The notes beneath the pieces were generated by a model. The model had not been told where the DNA came from, ran no database searches, and was given only the letters and a program-made list of their open reading frames with translations. From assembly GCA_963573305.1 (NCBI GenBank), contig OY754330.1, forward strand, positions 18,758,596 through 18,822,595: a stretch of 64,000 nt of DNA. Direction: 5' to 3'. This document shows positions 1 to 12,473 of this stretch, piece by piece; position 1 is the stretch's first letter; each line of letters opens with the position of its first letter. Made by a program: the position numbers and the translations under genes. Origin of the DNA: Pyrrhosoma nymphula (taxonomy: Eukaryota; Arthropoda; Insecta; Odonata; Coenagrionidae).

Positions 1-50
1 CGAATATGACCTCTATTATGACTAGGGAAATATCTCGCTCGAAATAAGAA
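1..50 (-). repeat. MITE family A, partial copy at window edge
   Basis: This stretch is the reverse complement of the first ~45 bp of the family A element seen complete at 39010-39564. It shares the blocks ATTATGACTAGGGAA and ATCTCGCTC. It is cut by the window start, and its outer terminal repeat is degraded. Confidence 0.7.
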
Positions 51-1092
51 CCCTGCAACTGGCCCCACATCAAACTGCGTAACTAAGTATTGTGAGCATG
101 AGAAAGTAAAAGAAATACCTTTCAAACGATGAGATTAATTGGCAGCGTTCACAAAGTTACTCAAAGACACTACAGCTAAAGTATTTTGAGCGAGTTACCA
201 CTTCACAAATTTCTATGACTTTGGCGTCATTATCATATCTTAAAAATAGGTATGAAAGAATGGAATGAACTGGCAGGAAAAGTTTTTGAGCCTTATCCCT
301 TCACTATCAAATGCTTCAGGAAAATGTTGTATAAGATGCAAAGTGGAATGTAATTTGTGTTAATACTTGTGTAGTGACATAATCTTCTCTAGTACTCATT
401 TTATATACATGGTCATACTATAATACTTGTTTATTTCGAGATTTCTGTGTATGCGGTTATATTATAAATATATCTACATAATTACCTTACCACCTAGCTA
501 CTAGCTAAATTGCGTTGAAATAAATAAAGAGAAAACTTCATCTTTCTTGTGATGCCAACATATTTACGCACTTATCAAACAACATTTCAAGGTAATTATA
601 ACAATTAGGGGCCGTTTTCCATGGGGATTTGATACGGCCGAGCCCTCCGAAGGAGTACTTATACTAATACTAATAAAAATACTAGGTAATAATAAAAAAT
701 GACGGAATTCGAAAGAACATGTCTTGGTAGATATGAAACTTAGGGTGGTTCACATGTTACCTCAATCATCTTTAAAGATAAATCTGTTACAATTAGTAAG
801 ATTTTTTCGGCCAAAGCTGCGTTTCGTTTATTTTTGAAAAACTCAACATTTCGCTCCTCGTACTAGAAGTGTCATGTAGATAATGAGCGTTTACCAGTTT
901 CAGCTTGGTCTTATAGAAGCATCGATGTCCGTTTCACCATAGTTGGGACGATTTGAAATTTGTGCGAGAGACGTCAGCCGTGGGGCTTTTGCAGGAGCCA
1001 GGAACCCTTTCCAAACCCGGCTCATGTTATTATCATCCTCCTCCCTATTAAAGATTTTTTTTGCCTTTTGGCTATTTCTATGGCCTTACGTA
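51..1092. other. Unannotated AT-rich sequence
   Basis: No coding signature, terminal repeat or structured motif was recognised. Short ORFs here show no family motifs. Confidence 0.5.
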
Positions 1093-1096
1093 TTAA

Positions 1097-1643
1097 GGTG
1101 GTTCCACCGTAAAATGAATAAATGTAATTTTATTCATATTCTGTCTACTTGTAGAAACAGTTGTCCTCTATCAGATATGAACAACAAAATAATACCTTTC
1201 CACGCTATTTTATTCTGTAATTGAACTTGAAATACATGGTGTTCAATGGGGGAATTAGAGAAACACGTGGAAAAATAGTATTTTTCCATAAACTACCAAT
1301 GCCATTTTCGTGGAAAACTGTCTCTTAAAAGGAAATAATCCAGATAAATTGAATAAAAATAAAATACAGGCATCGTACCACCTTATTTCTTTAGTTATTG
1401 AAGAATTAATGCCGTAATTGAAGTCAAAATGCTGTAATTCGTAGGAAATGGCGTTGCAGTCGGTTCCTATGGCTGGAAAAAAGTGCTCATTTAAAATTCA
1501 TTCGTGGAATAATCTATTTATACTTTGTGCATTAATTTTGGGTTTCTATAGGTAACGCATTTCATCAGTGAAAGCAGGATTTTTTGGAAAAAATATAAAA
1601 AATGTGGAATTTAGTATTTGTTTTGAATCACACAGTTGCGGCG
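1097..1643 (-). repeat. MITE family B, copy 1
   Basis: A ~550-bp non-coding element starts GGTGGTTCCACCG right after TTAA (1093-1096). It matches, in reverse orientation, the copies at 2852, 20216 and 55402. Shared blocks include GTGGAAAAATAGTATTTT, the TTCATATTCTGTCTAC box and GACTCACACAGTCGCGGCG. The far terminal repeat is lost at about 1643. It has no coding capacity and must have moved with a transposase supplied in trans. Confidence 0.85.
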
Positions 1644-2847
1644 TCTATTCAAACCGGACCAACAATGTAATGGTGCAACGGACATCGACGCTTCTATATA
1701 AGATCGAGCTGAAGCTGGTAAACGCTCATTATCTTGATGACACTTCCAGTATTAGAAGCGAAACGTTGAGTTGTTCAAAAAAGAACATAACGCAGCATTG
1801 GCCGAATCATCCTACATAGACATGCAAAGCTGCGAAAGTCTTCAAACAAAAATAAATATATTACACTATGCAATGTTTTTTTTACGATATGGCATAAAAA
1901 AGCTTTGAGAAGATCTTTTCAGCGTATAAAGTGAAGCAATTAGGTCAAGTTAAAGCCTTAAATATATGTCTTTAATAAATTAATGATCAGTTCAGTTATT
2001 AAAAAACTCAGTTTTGAATCATTAATATTATTTCTTACATTTTGAAATGAAATTCTAAAAACAAATATAATATAAAATTCTCGCTCAAGCAACTCAAATG
2101 TTTTTTAAACTTCTCCGTTAGTTTCACTCGAAATTGGTCATTTAGATCACTTGAAAACGAAATTTTCAGTGGTTTATTTTATTGAATTATGTGCATTAAA
2201 AAGTATTTTTTTAACCGAAAACTTGGTGTCATGCAAATTTCCTCCTTTCTCCGACACTGTGCTATTGTTTGAGAGCTGTAAAATGAACTATAATGTTTCT
2301 GCTAAACACATTTATCGGAACAAATTTTAATTTGATAAAAAAAAAAGTTATTGCGACCCAAAGCATGTTTTATTTAATTAATTTTACCTCACAATGAATG
2401 TACTATTTTATGAAAATGCAACAAAAAAAGTGAATGCACTTTTTCATGGGATGCATTCTGCTAACGTTCCCTTAACATTACTTCATCACCTTCATGACCT
2501 TGAGCAGCAATATCGTAATAAAACCAAGTTTTCCTTTCCCTTTTCGACGCCTTCGTTTCCACGCCGAAGAAGGGCTGACGTGTATAACGTCGCTTCTTCG
2601 CATCAAAGCCTGACCTGGACTAAAAGCTTTTTGAAGTTTCTGGATAAGATGAAAGATGACATCATTCAACTTTGTGATAAAAACTATCTTCCTAGTCGGG
2701 AGATTACAAAAAAACATTGTAGTGGATAGGGGATGTCGGATCAAGTAATCATTGAAGAGGTACGTATTGTTCGGTCAACAGTTGAGTGAATCTGCAGTAT
2801 AACATAGAACTTGAGCGTCTACGTGGCTATTGGGAAACCATGCATGA
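1644..2847. other. Unannotated AT-rich sequence
   Basis: Two overlapping antiparallel ORFs of about 90-110 codons (2394-2744) show no recognisable motif and overlap each other. I see no gene here. Confidence 0.5.
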
Positions 2848-2851
2848 TTAA

Positions 2852-3409
2852 CGTGGTTCCGCCGCGACTGTGTGAGTCAAAACAAATACTAAATTCCACA
2901 TTTTTTATATTTTGTCAAAAAAATCCCGCCTTCACTGATGTAATGCGTTACCTATAGAAACCCAAAAGTAAGGTACAACATATACACATTATTTCACGAA
3001 TGTATTTTAAATGAGCACTTTATTCCAGCCATAGGAGCCGACTGCAGCGCCATTTCCTACGAATTGTCGCATTTTGACTTCAATTACGGCATTAATTCTT
3101 CAATAACTAAAAAAATAAGGTGGTTAAGATGCCTATATTTTATTTTAATTCCATTTTTTCTGGATTATTTCCTTCTTCAAAAGAGTTTTCCCGCGAAAAT
3201 GGCATTCATATTTTATGGAAAAATACTATTTTTCCCCGTGTTTCTCTCATTCCCCCATTGAACACCATGTAATTTCATGCTCAATTATAGAATAAAATAG
3301 CGTGGAAAGGTAATATTTTGGTTTTCATATCAGATAGAGTACAACTTGTTCTACAAGTAGACAGAATATGAATAAAATGACATTTAAGTCATTTTACGGT
3401 GGAACCACC
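2852..3409 (+). repeat. MITE family B, copy 2, with intact TTAA duplication
   Basis: This 558-bp element is flanked by TTAA on both sides (2848-2851 and 3410-3413). Its ends are CGTGGTTCCGCCG and CGGTGGAACCACC. The TTAA duplication and terminal inverted repeats indicate a DNA transposon derivative of a TTAA-targeting superfamily such as piggyBac or Kolobok. No transposase is encoded. Confidence 0.9.
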
Positions 3410-3413
3410 TTAA

Positions 3414-4039
3414 GATGGAGGCCAGAATTAAACTCCCAGCGAGTCAAATAATTTAAATCGGGCAAGGAAGATGCATCCTATTGAAACTACTGGAGAGACT
3501 TTGAGTAGACAGCAAGGCTGAAGAGGACAGCTGATTAACGTAGAGATCAAACTGACTCTGTGACCGCACACATATATATGTGACAACATCCACCCACAGA
3601 GAAGAATGGATTGACGAAGTATAAGAGCAAATGGAATGAGTTATGAATAGACATGAAAACTTGTTAACTATTTTTTTTATTCCTGCTTATAATCGTGGCC
3701 CACGAAAGTTTATTCACGGGATACAAAAGGTTGCTATAATTAAATACTCAACTGCCAAGTCCACGCTTTTCTGCTACGAGAGGGAAATGTCTTCGGATAT
3801 ACACGAAAGGAGAATTAGGTTTTTATTAAAGGGGGCAAGGACCACAATTCCTAAGAAAATGAAGCGGTTTGGTTTCATCAAAGATATATGCTGGGATTAT
3901 ATTCATGTGAAAGTCATTTCAGTTTGGGTTAAATGAAATTTCGGTTGGAGGAGTGTAGTGGCAATGGATTAAAGAAGAGTGTCAGATGGCATCTTTGACG
4001 AACGAAAACGAGCCAGTTTACTCGCGAAAAAGTATCCAT
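3414..4039. other. Unannotated; one unrecognised 97-codon ORF
   Basis: An ATG-initiated ORF at 3643-3936 (+) encodes a basic 97-residue peptide with no recognised domain. It could be chance. Nothing else is visible between MITE B copy 2 and MITE A. Confidence 0.3.
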
Positions 4040-4043
4040 TTAA

Positions 4044-4591
4044 AGTGGCTTGAGCGAAATAGTTCCCTAGTCATAATGGAGACCATATTCAAATTTTATT
4101 TTTTTATTTCAGCGTCTGTAAGAATTATGAAATAAATATTTTAATATTAATGACGCAAAGATATAGTTATATATGACTAAAATTTTCAGTAATTAAATAA
4201 ATAAAGCTACATAAGAGTCTAACTTGACTCATTATATCCCGCCGTACGGCTGAAACCCCTTCAAAACAGCAGCTTTTTTTGCGATTCTGTAGAAATTACT
4301 GGGGTGAGTAATAGATTATTTTTTATAAATAGTTGAGAAAACATGTAATCTACACACGGTTAGTTTTTTTGACAAAATCCAGGTGCTAATAGTTCCTAAT
4401 TTGTTTAAGATTCTCCCTCTGGAGCGCACGGCCGTAATCTATCCCATGTAAAACAGTTTGTATATTCAGTCAAATTGCTCGAAAAAAAGTTCGGCAAGGG
4501 GTTGGTATGTTGATATAATTGGAAAGATGAAGTGTTTTTTCTTTTAAATGAAGCCAAATTCTAGGTGAAGTGATTTTTCATTCAAACTACC
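4044..4591 (+). repeat. MITE family A, copy 1
   Basis: This 548-bp element is flanked by TTAA on both sides (4040-4043, 4592-4595). Its ends are AGTGGCTTGAGC and TCAAACTACC. It is homologous along its length to 39010-39564 and 58894-59447, sharing the GCGCACGGCCGTAATCTATC type block and the CATGTAAAACAG block. It is non-coding. Confidence 0.88.
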
Positions 4592-4595
4592 TTAA

Positions 4596-6516
4596 CATGG
4601 CTACCGCGCGTAATTTGTCCACACATCTTATGAATAACGCAGTGATCTTTTTGTAAATTATTTCCCTTTTGCATTTTTTCAGATACATAATAACGGTACC
4701 GTGACGATTTCGCTCCTTCTACCTTGGAGCACATAGTTAAACAGAGTTGGCGTGATGAACTGCAGCCATATCGAGAGTTTCTAGAATAAATACCTTCTGT
4801 GAATGACGTAAGCATGATATCGTGAAACCGGGCGGATATTCTAACGATGAGTTCTTGTGTTAATTAATGTGATATACATGAGGTACGTAAAAACTTGTAA
4901 AAACGCAAATTTATTGTACGTACAATGTTTTGTAAAGAGCAATGCAAGCAATAACTTTAAAAAAACTTATTTCATGGATCGTCGCCTGCGCTGTTTATTT
5001 AAATAAACTGAAATGGTAATGTTTCCTTTATATCCTGATCACTTCCGGTATTTCATTATTTTTAATTTGGAAGATATAGAGCGTAGGAATAGCATATGCA
5101 CTTAAGAGCAGACAATATGCTGCTTTTTGTTCCTTCTTTCGTATTTTTTTCTTAATAAATCATGCTATGTACAGCAAGCGCATCGATTAATATGTTCCAG
5201 CCTAAATACGCTAATGGTAAATCACAGACAATCAATATGGCGGAAGCGGTTTCACCGTCGTTTGGTCGAGTATACACAGCACCACCTCTGTTACTTAACT
5301 CTATGCCTTCCACCTATGTTTTCTGCGTAATTAATAAACAACTACACCATCCGATTCGACCGATTCCGCGCTTTAATGGCTGCAATATTCCCCTGTGCTA
5401 TCGTGCCGAATGGTTCCAACCAAGGGTGTGACACTCACATTACTCCAATGATTATACATTTCACCCAGAGCACTCTAGCGGTCAGTCGCTAACTATCAGC
5501 GCGACAGGTATACTTTATTTAATTGAATATCTGACAGATTTATTTGGGAAAATACCTATTTATTTCTCAGGGGAAACTTAAAAAGGTAATTGTATTATCA
5601 ATTCTGCATCCTGAAAAACTCTGGAACCAGATTGCAGCGATAATAATGCCGTCCAGTCCTTCTCTTGGCGTTTTTGCATTGTACTTTCTCGACCATCTTA
5701 TTTTTTACTTACGGTTGCGATGGCGATGTCTCGTGTGGTCCCAGGCGTATTTTAAATGTACGCTGATAAACGTCTTACAAGAAAAAGAATAATTACTGCA
5801 TTTTTTCACAAAAAAGAAAAGATTTATGGCAAAAGCGTACAATCTTTATCTTTTTCACGCATACGTATTTTTCCATTTGCGCCTGAAACAATTGGCGCTG
5901 GTAGTAATGCATACGAGATATCGCAATTCCGTCGGACCCCTGGTTCCAGCTATATTCATATTCAATCAACTGTAATGCCGAAGATGGAAATTATGTGACG
6001 AAAGGGACAATGTGTGATTCATGGGAGCAGCAACGATCCATCAAAACCTAGCCTGACCAATGGAATTCCCTGAGTGATAATAAAAATTTACGTCTCACTG
6101 TACACACTATTACCATGCGGTAGTTCCAAGTAAATACGTCCATGAAGCGCAGTTGTACAGGATGCAAGCGAACGCTCGTTGCGACCTCAGTAATCGCAGA
6201 TGCGAAACTGGTAACGACCTTTACACCATAAGCGCCATACAGTGGGATATTGAGGTAAGTTCACTTTCAAAATCAAAGAACTTTCGATAAATAAATATAT
6301 TGAGATATCTTTTCACCAATTTCAAGCATAAATTCTGAGAAGTTTGGAAAAAATACGTACAAAAATCCGTAATTGTTCACATGAACTAGCAAAAAGTCTG
6401 TAAAACAACAACTTTTTATTTATTGCGAAGAAAAACAGCTTTCAATGAGATTTAAAAAATACTTATTTAATAATGTGAATGATTAGATTATAATTGTTTC
6501 ACTCTAATAACTAATA
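4596..6516. other. Unannotated sequence between MITE A and piggyBac
   Basis: Several ORFs of 67-90 codons overlap in different frames (5127-5998) without recognisable domains. No terminal repeats or RNA genes were seen. Confidence 0.45.
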
Positions 6517-6530
6517 TTAACCCTTAAGAG

Positions 6531-6766
6531 GTCGCGCACGGTCTAAAAGACCGGGTGGCTCTAAAAGTTGCAATTTAAAAAATATTTATCTCATTGTAAA
6601 CTCTGGCCTTTTGAGTACCTTCATAGTAGTCAATATTGTGTCAAAAGACGATATATGAGTTCTCCTTGTATGATAGCTAATTTATTATGAATTCTTTTTT
6701 CCCATTGTGCACCATTTATTTCGATATGTGAACGGGAGAGGTCGCGCACGGTCTAAAAGACCGGGT
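6531..6766 (+). repeat. piggyBac subterminal hairpin repeats
   Basis: The motif GGTCGCGCACGGTCTAAAAG followed by ACCGGGT occurs at the left terminus and again about 210 bp inside it. Its core is a hairpin, CGGTCT-AAA-AGACCG (6539-6553 and 6749-6763). The right end has the mirror form CGGTCT-TTT-AGACCG (9871-9885) followed by GTGCGCGACC. Repeats like these are likely transposase-binding sites, which is inference. Confidence 0.8.
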
Positions 6767-7048
6767 GCCTGATACAATTTTCGTAAATATATTTCAGAAG
6801 TATTTCACCTCAAAACTTTAAATAACATCATCTATAAACTCTATAGTTTCAGATGATAAGGTGCAAGGACTATTTGTACAATCTATTTTTTATTATGCTG
6901 TTTTCTTTCAACCTATGTTTGACAGGGATAGCCCACGTACGGCCAGAAATGTGAATCCGATGCCGTGCCCGCCTATCCATCTCGTTGCCTGAACCTTATT
7001 CATTATCATTAGTAGATGAAACAGGAATAGAGTAGTATTGCGTTACAA

Positions 7049-8255
7049 TGTCTTTGAAAATACTTAAGTTTTTGATGCGTGCATTGCGGTTTGATAATAT
7101 ATGTATGATAGAAATGATAGGAAACAACGTGACGAACTAGCTCCAATAGGAAGTGTTTTCACTTATTTTGTCAACCGGTGCATGGCGCATTACACAATTG
7201 GGAAATACGCGAACATAGATGAGATGTTAGAACCTTTTTGCGGCAGATGTGGTTTTAGACAATACTTGAAAAATAAAAAAGCAAGGTACGGAATCAAGAT
7301 TTATTCTTTAGCAAATTCCCTCATATTTTCCACTCTGAATATAGAAATCTATGCTGGAAAGCAACCTAACGGAGATTTTGCGGTAGACAACAGCCCGCTG
7401 AAAATTGTGCAAAGATGGATACGTCCAATTTCAGGATCCCGTCGCAATGTAAGTTTTGACAATTGGTTTTGCTCGGTTCCACTTGCAAAACAAGTTGTAA
7501 TTGACAAGATGACACTTGTTGGAACTTTAAGAAAAAACAAACGAGAAATACCGCCCCTGTTTGTAAAACCGTGAACCGCATAGCAGCCTATTTGGATTTG
7601 AAAAAAACTTGTACTCTTCCATCTTACATTCCGGAAAAGAACAAGGAAGTTATGTTGATTTCCTCAATGAATGACGATGATAAATGATAGAGATACTAAT
7701 AATTCAGCAACGTCGGAAATATTTACATTTCATATTGCAAGAAATAATGGCCTTAATACCGTTGATCAGCTGAATGGAACGTATTCAGTAGCAACGAAAA
7801 GTTGTCGTTGGCCATTGACTGTATTTTTTGCGCTTGTAAACATATATGCAATAAATGGATACACATATTGTATTTCAAAGTAACACTGGAATAAGATGAA
7901 CAGAAGAAAGTTTAAGAAACATGAAGTAAATAACTTTGGATAGATTACTTAAAAATTAGAGCTGCCTCAGAAAATCTACCTACCAGCCTGAAAGCAAAAA
8001 ATAGGAATCTCTTTGGTATTCCCAATGATAAAATACCGCCACAGAGGGATGTAGGCCCAGGAAGATGTGCGTTTTGCTCATGGAAATAGAATAAAAAGCA
8101 GCAAACACTGTGCAGTATGCTCAAAATGTATTTGTAAAGAGGACACTACTTGCGTCGGTTGCGCTGAAGTTGAAAACAGAAAAGAGGACGATGCGGTAGA
8201 AAAACATAGCTCTGACGATGATAAAAAAAATCCCAATATGATTCAAATCATATAA
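7049..8255 (+). pseudogene. piggyBac transposase pseudogene
   Basis: This is the remnant of a piggyBac (PGBD-like) cut-and-paste transposase. The region before the catalytic core is at 7049-7098 (MSLKILKFLMRALRFDN), one frame off the main block. The longest open block, 7101-7574 (157 aa), carries IDEMLEPFCGRCGFRQY with the first catalytic Asp, then YGIKIYSLANS, the IYAGKQP box, and NVSFDNWF with the second Asp. The next pieces are frameshifted: NGLNTVDQLNGTYSV holds the third Asp region, with a cysteine-rich tail (KHCAVCSKCICKED, then CVGC) at 8067-8255. All three acidic positions can still be seen, but several frameshifts and stops and a missing N-terminal part rule out function. The nested hAT-like element lies downstream of the coding remnant. 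Confidence 0.9.
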
Positions 8256-8389
8256 AAAATTTTGCATTTTTACCTCTAATAATCTATTTCTTAATTTAAC
8301 ACAGGTTACAATATAATTCAAAGTGAACTTACGGTGGAGTTATAATGTATTTATCATTTAAAATGTATATGAACAACGTAAATAATTAT

Positions 8390-9760
8390 CAGGGTGTCCG
8401 GTGAATCTCAATTTCTTTTTTCCCTGAGTTTTCCAGGTTTTCCAGGCAAATGTTTTGCATTTTCCAGGGTCTTGCTGCACTTTGCTTATAACATATTTTA
8501 AATGAATTTCTAAAAAAATTGGCATAGTTTTGCCAACATGAAAAAATGAAAAATTTCGGTCCCTACTTTGAGTTAAAAACGTAAGAGTATACAAGGAATG
8601 TGGAGTATTACGGGTTTTATTTCAACCAACAAATAAACAAAAACGGTTAACTAAAAACAAAATTCTGAGTCAGGTGCAATTTGAGCACAATAAAGTAGAT
8701 TCAGACTAGTTTGATGAAGAACATGTAAATAAAAGAAACTGGTGTGACATTTTTCAATGAGTGCATTTCCGATTCAATTTCAGCAACAAATTTCTCGGAT
8801 TTCAAGAAATTACGTTATTTTGGTTTGCAGCTCTTGAACCTTTTGCAGTATGTACCTCTTTCTTATTCTTTTTATCTCGAGGCCTTGGTACTTTTCCTCT
8901 TCTCCCAAAAGGCTTCGCTGTACTTTACATGAACATTTCGGAAACTGTGAATTAATTGCTTTGTAATAGGTACGGATCTAACGCCCAAAAGCATTCAATT
9001 ATGTAAAACAAAATTGTATTTGTTGGACAATTCACGAATTTTAATTAGGTTGGATTGACCCTGTACAGTGGCCCTGTTGACTACGAACCCGAGGGCCGTG
9101 ATTTCCATACGCAGTGACCGCAAAATTTATTTCCGCTCCTTCAAAAACTATTCTGCAAACATTAAAACGAGGAGGGTGGAGATTATTTGGAAAGGATTAT
9201 CAATTACATATATAACAATACCCAATTATCCATTTAGGTTGCCGGCCGAATGGTTTTCGTATAATGCGGGAAATGCCACTGCGCATGCTCAGACGTTTAG
9301 ATTTCTCGTAAATTTGGCCACACCAAGAATTCCATTCGTACGGCTCTTCGAACAGAATCTTGATTTCCGCGTGAAATTCTGTTTCCGGTGACAGATTTCG
9401 GCATCAATTCCGATTCCATTCGTAGTGGCCATTTTACATGGGAATTATTCCGTGTGGAATTTGCCTTGTTTTGCAATCGGCGCCTTAGACTGCGCATAGG
9501 GAGAGTGGGGTGGGGTGACGAACTATGAAAACAGTATTAAATGAACAGGGAGCGGAAGGCTACGCTGAGCCGAGTATAATGCAAGCAAAGGCGCATGTTA
9601 AACCTCTCTCTCTGCCTTAATAGAAATCGGCTGCCATGAATTTTCCAGGGTTTTTCGGAAAAATACAAAACTTCCCTGAGTTTTCCCTGAGTTTTCCAGA
9701 ACAAAATATTTCCCTGAGTTTTCCCGGTTTTCAAGGTTTTCCAGGTCGCCGGACACCCTG
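8390..9760. mobile_element. hAT-like non-autonomous element nested in piggyBac
   Basis: This 1,371-bp element starts CAGGGTGTCCGG and ends CCGGACACCCTG. It is flanked by the direct repeat AATTAT (8384-8389, 9761-9766). Its subterminal zones are packed with TTTTCCAGGTTTTCCAGG and CCCTGAGTTTTCC tracts, typical of CAGGG-ended hAT derivatives in arthropods. No transposase was recognised inside. hAT elements usually make 8-bp duplications, so the 6-bp repeat may have lost its outer bases or point to another superfamily. Confidence 0.75.
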
Positions 9761-9934
9761 AATTATGTATCAAATTTATTACTGCTTATTTAATATACTG
9801 TTGGTATGTGTTAACTTTTAAATACATTTATTTTCAATAAATATTTAAATTTTTCAAATTTTTGTTAACACGGTCTTTTAGACCGTGCGCGACCCCTTAC
9901 GTCCCAGTAAACCGCGCGACCTCTTAAGGGTTAT

Positions 9935-10456
9935 TTTAACTGATGCCACCAAAGAAATTAGAAGTTTATTTATCGTAAACAATTTTATTGAAAAAATTTA
10001 ATTATTTCAAACAGATATATCGATAGTACATTAACGTATAATGCATATTTGTACTGAATAGGGAACTGATAAACAAAGTGGTACAGATTCTGCAAAAACT
10101 GGTGAAATAATGCTCAGAAACGCAAATGTTTCTACTGTGATAAATTAGGGTATTATTCTACTAAAATGGGAAACCTTTGAACAAAGGTATGCGAAACGTG
10201 CCAGCAAATGTTGAAGCGGAAAATGTCACTTCAATACCCAATGACTTATACGTGCTTAATTTAAAAGAAAACTTATTTTAAGTCAACAATGAACGTACAG
10301 TATTTATTTAATGTAAATAAAGTTACTTATTTCTTTTTTGTACAGAATATAGTTCTGACATCCAATAAGTATGTTCTACATTCCATAATACACAAATTAT
10401 TTAATTCAACAAAATATTCAGATTTGTCGATGAATAAATTTTAAAGTTAATACTAT
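9935..10456. other. Unannotated AT-rich sequence
   Basis: No gene, repeat end or structured motif was recognised between piggyBac and the truncated MITE B. Confidence 0.5.
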
Positions 10457-10988
10457 CGACTGTGTGAGTCAAAACAAATACTAAATTCCACATTTTTTAT
10501 ATTCTGTCACACAAATCCTGCTTTCGATGATGAAATGCATTACCTATAGAAACCCAAAAGTAAGGAACAAAATTTGCAGATTATTCCACGAATGTATTTT
10601 AAATGAGCACTTTGTTCCAGCGATAGGAGCCGACTGCAGCACCATTTCCTACGAATTTTACCGCATTTTGACTCAAATTACGGCAGTAATTCACTAATAA
10701 CTAAAAAAATAAGGTAGTAAGATACTTATATTTTATTTGTATTACATTTCTCTGGATTATTTCCTTCTTAGAGACGGTTTTCCGCAAAAATGGAATTTGT
10801 ATTTTATGGAAAAATACTATTTTTCCACGTGTTTCTCTAATTCCCCCATTGAACACCATGTAATTTGAAGTTCAATTAGAGAGTAATATAGCGTGAAAAG
10901 GTATTATTTTGTTGTTCATATCAGATATAGGACAACGTTTTATACAAGTAGACAGAATATGAATAAAATGACATTTAAGACATTTTAT
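10457..10988 (+). repeat. MITE family B, copy 3, both ends truncated
   Basis: It begins at the internal CGACTGTGTGAGTC block and ends in the GACATTTAAG block, just short of the CGGTGGAACCACC terminus. Otherwise it is collinear with copy 2. A TTAA lies just outside at 10447-10450. Confidence 0.8.
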
Positions 10989-11004
10989 AAGACACGCTTT
11001 TAAC

Positions 11005-11079
11005 TATGAGTAAAGTAAATATATTGTTGGCATGATTATAAAAGAGGATACATTTGACTCTAGGAAACGATAATATAAA
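11005..11079 (+). repeat. 75-bp direct repeat, left copy
   Basis: It begins TATGAGTAAAGTAAATATAT and ends CGATAATATAAA. It matches 13455-13529 with one mismatch, and 2.4 kb of nested elements lies between the two copies. Confidence 0.85.
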
Positions 11080-11460
11080 AAAAGGAGTGATTGGAGACTG
11101 GTTTCCATTCGAAGTTTTGAAATTAGCGCTTAATGTGAGCAAAACACATCAGCGGACCTCAGTGCAAGTGAGCGACGGTGAATTAAACGATGTTCGCTGA
11201 GGAAACGCTTAATAAATAGTGGGAAGGTAACAATTCTGTTGGCACGAAATTTTCACGACCGAATGATTTTTTTATAAATAGAACACGGATATATACGTTC
11301 GAGCCAAATCCTAAAAAAAATACAAATTTTTTTACTTTTTGCTTTTTTTTAAATCTCATATAATCCACGTTTTACGGATTTTATGAGAGTCAACACCAAA
11401 CCAACAATCGTGAATGTTCATTATAATAAAGTTAAGTACTTTTCTACACTTTCTATTTTT

Positions 11461-11515
11461 TTGAACACACCACGCGTTTCACCAATTTTATGGCATCGTC
11501 AGGTGTAGTAGTTTG
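11461..11515 (-). ncRNA. Hammerhead ribozyme motif, PLE left arm
   Basis: Read on the minus strand, the core CUGACGA (11496-11502) is followed by stem II (GCCA/UGGU, after one unpaired U) and GAAA (11477-11480). A two-base-pair stem III (AC-GC-GU) comes next. The flanks CACAC and GUGUG can form stem I. The residue at the cleavage position is G, where active hammerheads need A, C or U, so this copy is probably inactive. Confidence 0.65.
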
Positions 11516-11809
11516 TTTACATATATTATATTGTTGTCGTTGTTAGATAAAGAACATTAAATTTGATTTTAAAGAAATGTTTACGTTCAAAAAATTTCAA
11601 AAATGAAATGATACAAAAATGAAAAGGAGGGCAAAACCAAGTATTCTCGTGAAAATGATAACAACTAAATTTTACTCACAATGCTTGAATAAAAACAATT
11701 AAATCAAGGGGTGTTGGGTATGAGAAAGGTCAACGTTTTTTAATGAAAATTTTCCATTAAGTAGTGGGGAGGTAGGTATGTGTAAAAAGCTGCTCATTGC
11801 ATTTCATTT

Positions 11810-12206
11810 TCATTCAAGTATTCTACCAGCTGATTGGTAGGTTCTTGGACAGTCCCCATTCTGTATCCCAACCTTATAAAGATTGTCTCGCTTTCCCTTC
11901 TAATGATGGCCCGTTATTAGATCCCTCTTCAATTCTTCGTATCCTCTACCTCCTCTTATTTCGTCCAGAATTCCTATCCTCCTCCTTCCTCTTCCACGCT
12001 TCCCCAGTGTTCTCCCCTCTATCACTCTCTTCAACAATGCCCTCTCCTCTCAAAACCTCCTCCATCCATCTCTTCTGCCTCCTCCGAACCTCTGCCACAA
12101 GCTTCCACTCCTCTCCGACCATATCCAATACCTCCTCGTTCGTCATTCTCGCCGTCATGCTTACCTTCTCCATCCTTCTCCAAACCCACATCTCAAATCT
12201 TTGCAT
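11810..12206 (-). pseudogene. Non-LTR retrotransposon ORF2 tail fragment
   Basis: The minus strand encodes an 86-codon open segment beginning MQRFEMWVWRRMEKVS and including NEEVLDMVGEEWKLV and QKRWMEEVLRG. This is the conserved C-terminal region that follows the reverse transcriptase in many arthropod LINEs (LWRRMEKISW..NEEVL...RRR..WIGH pattern). It then decays through stops toward 11810. It sits between the inverted PLE arms and is probably a separate insertion or a rearranged fragment. The CT-rich plus-strand ORF here (11797-12228) is its shadow. Confidence 0.7.
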
Positions 12207-12218
12207 AGATAATAATAA

Positions 12219-12473
12219 TGTAGTTTAAATAATAGAGATTCTATCTCACTTTTTGCTAAACACCTTATAGAGTGCAATCATGTCAGTGACTTTACCCCTG
12301 AAATTTTACATTTCCTTCCCAAAGGTTTAAAAATGGATGCATTAGAACAAATTGAAATTATCAGGTACTCTCCAAATCTATGCAATGAGCAGCTTTTTAC
12401 ACGTACCTCCCCACTACTTTCTGGAAACGTTTCGTTAAAAAACGTTGACCTTTCTCATACCACGGACCCTTGA
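12219..12473 (+). pseudogene. PLE GIY-YIG endonuclease C-terminus
   Basis: The reading frame gives SLFAKHLIECNH, then DFTPEILHFLPKGLKMDALE, then QIEIIRYSP, and runs to a stop at 12471. The pattern AKHL-E-NH followed by a hydrophobic strand, PKG, and LEQ-E-I is the distal part of the Penelope GIY-YIG endonuclease, including its conserved Glu. The catalytic GIY-YIG start and the whole reverse transcriptase are missing. The final ~30 codons overlap the inverted arm. Confidence 0.75.

Larger units (their letters stand above)
6521..9930 (+). mobile_element. piggyBac element, decayed, with nested insertion
   Basis: The left end reads TTAA|CCCTTAAGAGGTCGCGC and the right end, read inward, gives CCCTTAAGAGGTCGCGC followed outward by TTAT, a one-base decay of TTAA. 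Inside is a transposase remnant of the DDE_Tnp_1_7 family. The 27-bp block containing GGTCGCGCACGG and a 6-bp hairpin is present twice at the left end and once at the right. Removing the nested element 8390-9760 and its 6-bp duplication leaves about 2.03 kb, shorter than typical autonomous piggyBacs (~2.4 kb). Confidence 0.92.

Noticed and set aside
11797..12228. 143-codon plus-strand ORF
   Set aside because: It is the antisense shadow of a LINE ORF2 tail encoded on the minus strand.
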